Assembly: GCA_903938955.1 (NCBI GenBank)
Contig: CAJAFJ010000195.1
Location: 1 to 11,996 of the forward strand
Length of the DNA stretch: 11,996 nt
Direction of reading: 5' to 3'
Source of the DNA: an uncultured beta proteobacterium
GTDB taxonomy: Bacteria > Pseudomonadota > Gammaproteobacteria > Burkholderiales > Burkholderiaceae
A program made the position numbers and the translations under genes. Positions 6,952 through 11,996 of this stretch are shown here, in pieces. Every line of letters begins with the position of its first letter. Position 1 is the first letter of the stretch. The notes under the pieces were generated by a model. That model was not told where the DNA came from, searched no databases, and was given only the letters and a program-made list of their open reading frames with translations.

Positions 6952-7647
6952 ATGCGTAACTACAGCCGTTTTATTCCTGGTGAAGAGATTGGCGCCGTGG
7001 AGCAGTGGGATTTTGGCGCGGTGGACACCGCCTCGTTGCTGTTGGCGGCCGAGGGCAAAGCGCGTGATGACGCTTTGGAGCAAGTCAAGAGCGAGGCCAT
7101 CAAGCAAGAGGCCTTGACCGAGGGCTATGCCGATGGGTTCGCCCAAGGTCATGCCAAAGCCACGCTGGAGGCGCAACGCCAGATGACGGCGTACATCGCC
7201 AACCAGGGCCAGCAAGCGGCGCAAGGCTTTGCCGACCTGTTTGTTTCGGCGCAAGCACAGCAGGCCCAAACCGAACAAATGCTGGCGCGCGGTGTGCTGG
7301 ATTTGGCGTGCGAACTGGCGCGCCAGGTGCTGCGGCGTGAGTTGTCGGTCAACCCTGATGTGATGCTGCCGGTGATTCGCGAGGCCTTGGGCTTGTTGGG
7401 CGTCGAGAGCAAGACTGCGGTGGTCAAACTCCACCCGCAGGATTTCGACGCATTTGAAGCCGTGGTGAAGGCCGAGTTCACCAACATGTCGATCACCGTG
7501 TTGCCGGATGGCAACCTGACGCGCGGCGGTTGCCTGATTGAGTCCGCCGGGACGGTGGTGGATGGCACAGTCGAAAAAAGATGGCAGCGTGCGGTCGCCA
7601 GTTTGGGCTTGAGTTCGATCTGGGAGGCTCCCCTTGAACCCGCCTGA
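6952..7647 (+). CDS. fliH: Flagellar export-ATPase regulator FliH
   Basis: The product has 231 residues, the usual size. FliH binds the FliI ATPase, holds it inactive and brings it to the C ring and export gate. The N-terminus ([11 protein letters not shown], then W19) resembles that of betaproteobacterial FliH proteins; Trp residues near this end contact the export gate in well-studied homologues. Residues about 30-110 are an Ala/Gln-rich helical stretch suited to a dimer stalk. The C-terminal half (from [16 protein letters not shown] to the conserved [20 protein letters not shown]) matches the FliH/YscL domain that binds FliI. There is no strong ribosome-binding site; the start lies 2 bp after fliG, which suggests coupling. 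Its last codons overlap the likely TTG start of fliI by 14 nt. Confidence 0.95.
   Translation: MRNYSRFIPGEEIGAVEQWDFGAVDTASLLLAAEGKARDDALEQVKSEAIKQEALTEGYADGFAQGHAKATLEAQRQMTAYIANQGQQAAQGFADLFVSAQAQQAQTEQMLARGVLDLACELARQVLRRELSVNPDVMLPVIREALGLLGVESKTAVVKLHPQDFDAFEAVVKAEFTNMSITVLPDGNLTRGGCLIESAGTVVDGTVEKRWQRAVASLGLSSIWEAPLEPA
7622..7627 (+). promoter_or_regulatory. Ribosome-binding site that supports a TTG start for fliI
   Basis: GGGAGG lies 6 nt before TTG 7634, inside the end of fliH. This is a near-ideal Shine-Dalgarno sequence at ideal spacing. The next in-frame ATG (7673) has no comparable purine-rich sequence in front of it (CAGCAGTTT), so the TTG is the better start. Confidence 0.75.
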
Positions 7648-9049
7648 TGCCGCCACCAAGTGGCAGCAGTTTATGGACGATGCCCGTAAACGCGTCAGCA
7701 CCGACTCCACCCTGGAGGTGCGGGGCACGTTGACGCGCCTTACCGGCTTGGTGCTGGAGGCGACCGGTATTCGTGTGCCGGTGGGTTCGCAATGCCTGGT
7801 GTCGATGAAATCGCAGGCGCCGGTGTTGGCCGAGGTGGTGGGCTTCTCGAACGACCGGGCTTTTTTGATGCCTGCCGGCGATGTGCATGGTTTGTCCAGC
7901 GGCGCCAGCGTGGTGCCCGCAGCGGCTTTTGTGTCGGTGCCGCGTTTGGGCGAGCGCCGGCAAACGGACCGCACCTTGGGCTATGGCGCCTTGCGCCTGC
8001 CTTTGGGCGAGGGTCTGCTGGGCCGCGTGGTGGACGCCCAAGGCGAGCCGATGGACCGCATGGGACCGATCTCCAACGTCGCGTCTTTGCCCATGGACCG
8101 CAAGCCCATCAATGCCATGGACCGGGCGCCAGTGCGGGACATGCTCGACACCGGGGTGCGCGCCATCAACGCGCTGCTGACGATTGGCCGGGGTCAGCGC
8201 ATCGGTTTGTTTGCCGGGTCCGGCGTGGGCAAGAGCGTGTTGATGGGCATGATGGCGCGCTACACCCAAGCCGATGTGATTGTGGTCGGCTTGATTGGCG
8301 AGCGGGGCCGAGAGGTCAAGGAGTTCATTGAAGACATTTTGGGTGCCGAGGGGCGTGCCCGGTCCGTGGTGGTCGCGGCTCCCGCCGATGCGCCTCCGCT
8401 GCTGCGCATGCAGGGCGCGTCTTACGCCACCGCCATTGCGGAGAGTTTTCGTGACAAGGGCAAGCATGTGCTGCTGCTGATGGACTCGCTCACGCGCTAT
8501 GCCATGGCGCAGCGTGAAATTGCCCTGGCCATTGGTGAGCCACCCGCCACCAAAGGTTATCCGCCGTCCTGTTTTGCCAAAATGCCGGCGTTGGTGGAGC
8601 GCAGTGGCAATGGTTTGCATGGCATTGGGTCGATCACCGCCTTTTATACCGTGCTGTCGGAGGGCGATGACCAGCAAGACCCGATTGCCGATGCGGCCCG
8701 GGCCATTCTGGATGGTCACATTGTGCTGTCGCGGGCCTTGGCCGAGTCGGGGCACTTTCCGGCGATTGACATTGAGCAGTCGGCCTCACGCGTGATGCAC
8801 AACGTGGTGTCGCGCGAGCATTTTGAGCAGGCGCGGCGCTTTCGAGCGATCAATTCGCGCTACGAAAAAGGGCGCGATCTGGTGCAGATCGGGGCCTATG
8901 TGGGTGGCTCTGATCCGGCGCTGGACGAGGCCATCCGATTGCACGAAGCCATGGCCAAGTTTTTGCAGCAGGACATGTTTGAGGCCTCCGCGCTGGAGGC
9001 CAGTGTGAGTGAGATGATGGCGACCACCCGTGGGCAGGCCTTTAGATGA
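7634..9049 (+). CDS. fliI: Flagellum-specific export ATPase FliI
   Basis: The product has 471 residues. FliI is the cytoplasmic ATPase, related to the F1 beta subunit, that forms a ring with FliJ and helps unfold and deliver export substrates. Walker A is AGSGVGKS at 194-201 (K200, S201). Walker B ends in D284 (HVLLLMDS), followed by [19 protein letters not shown], typical of type III secretion ATPases. The catalytic Glu is probably in the GERGREV stretch at 222-228. The N-terminal beta-barrel domain (about 25-100) and C-terminal helical domain appear complete. The start is TTG 7634, overlapping fliH by 14 nt, chosen for its strong upstream GGGAGG; starting at ATG 7673 would give 458 residues. 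The stop overlaps the fliJ start in an ATGA. Confidence 0.97.
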   Translation: MNPPDAATKWQQFMDDARKRVSTDSTLEVRGTLTRLTGLVLEATGIRVPVGSQCLVSMKSQAPVLAEVVGFSNDRAFLMPAGDVHGLSSGASVVPAAAFVSVPRLGERRQTDRTLGYGALRLPLGEGLLGRVVDAQGEPMDRMGPISNVASLPMDRKPINAMDRAPVRDMLDTGVRAINALLTIGRGQRIGLFAGSGVGKSVLMGMMARYTQADVIVVGLIGERGREVKEFIEDILGAEGRARSVVVAAPADAPPLLRMQGASYATAIAESFRDKGKHVLLLMDSLTRYAMAQREIALAIGEPPATKGYPPSCFAKMPALVERSGNGLHGIGSITAFYTVLSEGDDQQDPIADAARAILDGHIVLSRALAESGHFPAIDIEQSASRVMHNVVSREHFEQARRFRAINSRYEKGRDLVQIGAYVGGSDPALDEAIRLHEAMAKFLQQDMFEASALEASVSEMMATTRGQAFR

Positions 9050-9513
9050 GTGCGATCAAAAGCTTTCTGTTGGCCATTGAGATGGCGACGCGGCAACGCG
9101 ATCAGGCCAACCAGGGTTTGATGTATGCCCAGAAATCGTATGTGTTTGCCCAGGACCAGATGAACCAACTGGAGACCTACGCCAACGAGACCGAGTCACG
9201 CTGGACCACCGCAGCGCAAAACAGCACGTCGATGGAGATGCTGCGCCACCATTACCAATTCATGGGGCGCTTGCAGCACGCCATGAGCCTGCAAAAAGAG
9301 GTGTTGGCCAGTGAGAGTCGAAAGGTGGCTCAGGCCAAAAAAGTTGTCCTCGATGCTGAGTTTCGGCTCGTGAGTTTGAAGCAGGTGCTGGAGAAAAAAC
9401 AGGCCGGTCTGGCCCTGGTTCAGGCGCGACGCGAGCAAAAACAGATGGACGAGTTTGCCTCCCAGCGCAGACCGCAATTGTCGGATGAGTATTCGAGTGG
9501 AGGTCGATCATGA
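9046..9513 (+). CDS. fliJ: Flagellar export chaperone/stalk protein FliJ
   Basis: The product is 155 residues, almost entirely predicted coiled coil rich in Gln, Lys, Glu and Ala, as expected for FliJ. FliJ sits in the pore of the FliI hexamer, links it to the export gate protein FlhA and escorts chaperones. FliJ proteins are poorly conserved, so the call rests on length, helical character and position between fliI and fliK. The [34 protein letters not shown] core (split over residues 85-115) fits the family. It shares ATGA overlaps with both neighbours, a sign of tight translational coupling. Confidence 0.92.
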   Translation: MSAIKSFLLAIEMATRQRDQANQGLMYAQKSYVFAQDQMNQLETYANETESRWTTAAQNSTSMEMLRHHYQFMGRLQHAMSLQKEVLASESRKVAQAKKVVLDAEFRLVSLKQVLEKKQAGLALVQARREQKQMDEFASQRRPQLSDEYSSGGRS

Positions 9514-10805
9514 GTGTTGAACGAAGCAGTGCGCCTGCCAGCCCCAAAGCCACCGCAGCGGCGGATGGCACGGGCAACAAAGGCAAAGTTAAAGCCGGCA
9601 GTGAGGCCGGTGCCGCTGCCGGGGGCGGATTTTTTGCCATTCTGACCGCGCTGGAGCCCCAGGTGGTGGATGACGCCGGCGGTACGGCGGGCGGCGATGC
9701 CACCACCCCGCAGGCCGAGTCCGATACGGCGCAAGCGGCCGTGTTGCCCGACCCCAGTCTGTTGCTGGCGCAAGTGGGTGACGTTCGTCTTGATACCTTG
9801 AACCCCGTGGCGCAAGGAGATTCACTTGGCTTGCCCAGTGAACTGGCCATGCTGTTAAGCCAGGCTGGTCAAGCGGTGCAGACGGGCCAAGCCGTTCCGG
9901 CAGACCAAACCGTTCCGGTAGGTGAGGCGGCCGGGCGTAAATCTGGGCGCGCCGTGCCGGGCGGTATTTTGTCAGCCCAAGCGGCGCTCAGCGCTGACCC
10001 GGGTGCGCCCGCCAGTCAATCCTTGCTGTCGCCCGAAGTTGACAAGACACAGCAGCATCGCGCTAATGTCAGCGCCTTGCTGGATCAAATGGCGCAAGGT
10101 TTGTCCGGGGCGGCGCAAAAGACGGCGGGCTTTGATCTGAAGGCGGTGGCTGCCGCCAGTCTGGCCGAGTCGAAGGGCTTGCATGAGGCTTCCCTGACCG
10201 ACGCCATGGCGCGTGAACCCGCGCTGTCCGGTACCCTGATGGCCAGCGGTTTGGGCGAGGGGCTGATGCGCGCATCTGACCGGCCAGGTTCAAAGTCGTC
10301 GAGTCAGATCAATGGGCTGGGGCTGGAGGGCAGTTGGGGTCAGTCTTCTTTTCAGGCGGGCAATAGGGTGGACGTGCCGTCCGCCGTGATTGATCCTTCC
10401 GCCACCTCCTTTGATTCGGCGTTGGCAGATACCATGAGTTATTGGGTCTCGCAAGGGGTTCAAAATGCCGAGTTGAAAATCGAAGGGCTTGATGGGGAGT
10501 CGATTGCGGTCAGCATTTCACTCAATGGCGATGAGGCGCACATTGGATTCCGCACGGACAAGCCCGAAACCCGGCAGATGCTGGAAGGCGCCGTGGCCCA
10601 TCTGAAAGAGCTGTTGACCAGCGAGGGGCTGGTGCTGTCCGGCGTGTCGGTCGGCGCATCGGGTCAGGAGGGTGCGCCCGGGCAAGGGCAAAAGAATCCA
10701 GCCGGGGCCCGCCAGACGACCTTGATCTCAACGGAAAATACTCCGGCCGAGAACCTTCGACCGGTGGCCAAAGCGGTGGGTCGGGCGCTGGATTTATACG
10801 TTTAA
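9510..10805 (+). CDS. fliK: Flagellar hook-length control protein FliK
   Basis: The product has 431 residues. FliK is exported during hook building, measures hook length and then switches the export gate to filament-type substrates. The first 300 or so residues are Ala/Gly/Ser/Gln-rich and low in complexity, as usual for the variable ruler part. Residues about 305-390 are the conserved C-terminal domain: YWVSQGVQNAELKIEGLDG, then ISLNGDEAHIGF, then LKELLTSEGLVLSGVSV. GGAGG lies 6 nt before the ATG, and the start overlaps the fliJ stop. A threefold degenerate hexapeptide repeat is seen at 121-138. The tail after about residue 395 is Gly/Gln-rich and may be disordered. It is probably the last gene of the fliFGHIJK unit. 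Confidence 0.95.
   Translation: MSVERSSAPASPKATAAADGTGNKGKVKAGSEAGAAAGGGFFAILTALEPQVVDDAGGTAGGDATTPQAESDTAQAAVLPDPSLLLAQVGDVRLDTLNPVAQGDSLGLPSELAMLLSQAGQAVQTGQAVPADQTVPVGEAAGRKSGRAVPGGILSAQAALSADPGAPASQSLLSPEVDKTQQHRANVSALLDQMAQGLSGAAQKTAGFDLKAVAAASLAESKGLHEASLTDAMAREPALSGTLMASGLGEGLMRASDRPGSKSSSQINGLGLEGSWGQSSFQAGNRVDVPSAVIDPSATSFDSALADTMSYWVSQGVQNAELKIEGLDGESIAVSISLNGDEAHIGFRTDKPETRQMLEGAVAHLKELLTSEGLVLSGVSVGASGQEGAPGQGQKNPAGARQTTLISTENTPAENLRPVAKAVGRALDLYV
9870..9923 (+). repeat. Three degenerate 18-bp tandem units inside fliK
   Basis: The units start at 9870, 9888 and 9906 and encode QAVQTG, QAVPAD and QTVPVG (FliK residues 121-138). Units two and three match at 14 of 18 bases, while unit one is more diverged. 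The frame is kept. They lie in the ruler part, where changes in length could change hook length. Confidence 0.7.
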
Positions 10806-10920
10806 AGTTCTGGCTGTTGCGGTGGCCAGAAATCAACCGGTTTTTAATGGTTTATCGGGCGGCTGAGTCGCTCACAATGCTAAATAATGAAATTTAATCT
10901 AATGTGTAAAAGGAAATACC
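10806..10920 (+). promoter_or_regulatory. fliK-fliL spacer, candidate promoter region for fliLM
   Basis: This 115-bp non-coding gap is the longest inside the rightward gene series. Its second half is clearly A/T-rich against GC-rich genes. It contains AATCAACCGGTTT (10831-10843), which matches the IHF consensus WATCAANNNNTTR except at the last base, and TAAATAAT (10881-10888), which could serve as a -10 element. No matching -35 was found at 16-18 bp. In enteric bacteria fliL starts its own class II operon, so a promoter here is likely by analogy. Confidence 0.45.
10808..10831 (+). terminator. Weak hairpin just after fliK, possible terminator
   Basis: TTCTGGC and GCCAGAA form perfect 7-bp arms around a 10-nt loop, beginning 3 nt after the fliK stop. 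A T-run (TTTTT) begins 9 nt after the stem rather than directly next to it, so intrinsic termination would be weak. It could instead protect the 3' end of a processed fliK transcript. Confidence 0.3.
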
Positions 10921-11499
10921 GTGGCCACCAAACCTGAAGCTGCCGGCGAGGTCAAAGCCCCGGCCAAAAGCAAAAAAATGCTTTTCATCATTATTGGGGC
11001 CGTGCTGGTGCTGGCGCTGGGCGGCGGTGCTTTTGTCTTTATGAGCAAGCAGCGTGCCGCAGCGGCCGATGGCGAGGAAGAAGCGCCCGCCAAAGTCGCG
11101 CACGTGGACCCCAAATTGGCCCCCGTTTATTTGCCGCTGGACAATATGGTGGTGAATTTGGCTGATCCCGGGGGGGAGAAAGTGGCTCAAATTGGGCTCA
11201 CGCTGCAGGTGGCCGACGCCCACGCTTCGGACTCCGTCAAGGCGTATTTGCCCACGATCCGCAGCAGCATTCTCATGCTGATTGCGCAGCGCAGTTCAGA
11301 AGAGCTGTTGTCCCCGGAAGGCAAGGAGAAGCTGGCCAAAGACATTCTCCGTAAGGCCTCACTGCCCTTCGGTGGGGAGGATGAAGAAGAGCCAGCTCCT
11401 GAAGAGGCGCCGGTCAAAAAGAAAAAATCGGGTAAGAAAGCGGTGGTGCATGACTACCCGGTGACGGGTGTGCTGTTCTCCAGTTTTATCGTTCAGTGA
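10921..11499 (+). CDS. fliL: Flagellar basal body-associated protein FliL
   Basis: The product has 192 residues from a GTG start with AGGA 6 nt upstream. FliL is a single-pass inner-membrane protein around the stator units that supports torque at high load. A lysine-rich N-terminus (KAPAKSKK) precedes a membrane segment at about 20-42. The periplasmic domain follows, with VYLPLDNMVVNLAD and RSSILMLIAQRSSEELLSPEG, which are typical family segments, and the conserved end GVLFSSFIVQ. Residues 151-173 form an unusual acidic-then-lysine-rich insert just before that conserved end. fliM follows after 21 bp, so the two are surely cotranscribed. Confidence 0.95.
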   Translation: MATKPEAAGEVKAPAKSKKMLFIIIGAVLVLALGGGAFVFMSKQRAAAADGEEEAPAKVAHVDPKLAPVYLPLDNMVVNLADPGGEKVAQIGLTLQVADAHASDSVKAYLPTIRSSILMLIAQRSSEELLSPEGKEKLAKDILRKASLPFGGEDEEEPAPEEAPVKKKKSGKKAVVHDYPVTGVLFSSFIVQ

Positions 11500-11520
11500 T
11501 GATTTCACGGCTGTTTTTCC

Positions 11521-11996
11521 ATGAGTGAATCCTTTCTCTCCCAAGAAGAAGTCGACGCCCTGCTGGAGGGGGTGACCGGCGAAAGTCAAAAGCTGGCGGA
11601 GGAAGTGCACGAGAGTGGCGAGGTTCGGGCCTACAACATTTCGAGCCAGGAGCGGATCGTTCGTGGGCGCATGCCGACGATGGAGATCGTCAACGAGCGG
11701 TTTGCGCGCAATCTTCGTGTGGGGCTGTTTAACTTCATCCGCCGAAGCCCTGAAATATCCGTCGGCCCGGTGACGGTGCAGCGTTACAGCGCTTTTTTGC
11801 GCGAACTGGCGGTGCCGACCAATTTCAATATCGTGGCCATCCGGCCCTTGCGGGGCAGTGGCTTGATTGTTTGCGAGCCCGCGCTGGTGTTTGGCGTGAT
11901 TGATACGCTGTACGGTGGCATTGGCAAGTTTCAGGCGCGGATTGAAGGTCGTGATTTCTCGGCCACGGAGCAGCGGGTCATCAATCGCCTGGTTGA
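11521..11996 (+). CDS. fliM: Flagellar motor switch protein FliM, partial at right edge
   Basis: The first 158 residues are present and the frame runs off the right edge. FliM forms the wall of the C ring and binds phosphorylated CheY. The N-terminal LSQEEVDALL (residues 6-15) is the conserved CheY-P-binding peptide. It is followed by a variable linker and the CheC-like middle domain, with GGIG at 132-135, the motif that contacts FliG. ATG 11521 has no purine-rich Shine-Dalgarno sequence (the preceding bases are CTGTTTTTCC), so it may depend on coupling to fliL 21 bp upstream. The fliNOPQR genes would be expected beyond the edge in many relatives, which cannot be seen here. Confidence 0.97.
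   Translation, partial: MSESFLSQEEVDALLEGVTGESQKLAEEVHESGEVRAYNISSQERIVRGRMPTMEIVNERFARNLRVGLFNFIRRSPEISVGPVTVQRYSAFLRELAVPTNFNIVAIRPLRGSGLIVCEPALVFGVIDTLYGGIGKFQARIEGRDFSATEQRVINRLV

Noticed and set aside
7493..8755. A 420-codon open frame on the minus strand, antisense to fliH and fliI
   Set aside because: It is rich in His, Arg, Gln and Gly, shows no recognisable domain, and mirrors strongly conserved coding sequence on the other strand. It is a by-product of GC-rich codon use.
10852..10860. Sigma-28-like -10 element (CCGATAA) on the minus strand after fliK
   Set aside because: No TAAAG-like -35 lies 11 bp upstream, and it would point back into fliK, where no gene is found on that strand.

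Overview
The window is a piece of a bacterial chromosome carrying the core of a flagellar basal-body gene cluster, next to two large genes that look like protein- or glycan-modifying enzymes. Gene content, high GC, the fliE | fliFGHIJK-fliLM arrangement and the protein sequences fit a betaproteobacterium, most likely Comamonadaceae (Rhodoferax- or Polaromonas-like). The genus is an inference from general resemblance; no search was run.

Left part (1-3665, minus strand): a glycosyltransferase-like gene open at the left edge resembles the NodZ/FUT8 fucosyltransferase fold. It lies 32 bp downstream of an 806-residue SPINDLY-type protein made of TPR repeats, a GT41 O-GlcNAc-transferase-like catalytic region and a C-terminal SAM-methyltransferase-like domain. 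Both are read in the same direction as fliE (3742-4059), 76 bp further upstream, so the three may form one transcript.

Middle (4060-4233): the divergent control region between fliE (leftward) and fliF (rightward). It holds an 11-bp direct repeat spaced exactly 50 bp apart and two mutually exclusive hairpins in the presumed fliF leader.

Right part (4234-11996, plus strand): fliF (MS ring), fliG (switch/rotor), fliH-fliI-fliJ (export ATPase complex), fliK (hook-length control), then a 115-bp AT-rich spacer, fliL (stator-associated) and the start of fliM (C-ring switch), which is cut by the right edge. fliH/fliI, fliI/fliJ and fliJ/fliK overlap, as expected for a translationally coupled operon. 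fliI probably starts at TTG inside the end of fliH.

The flagellar genes look intact and ordinary. The less ordinary part is the left side: a TPR-GT41-methyltransferase fusion beside a second glycosyltransferase whose visible C-terminus begins to look like a zinc-binding methyltransferase module. A flagellum-linked glycosylation/methylation pair is a reasonable hypothesis but is not proved by sequence alone. No RNA genes, CRISPR arrays, insertion sequences or phage genes were seen.
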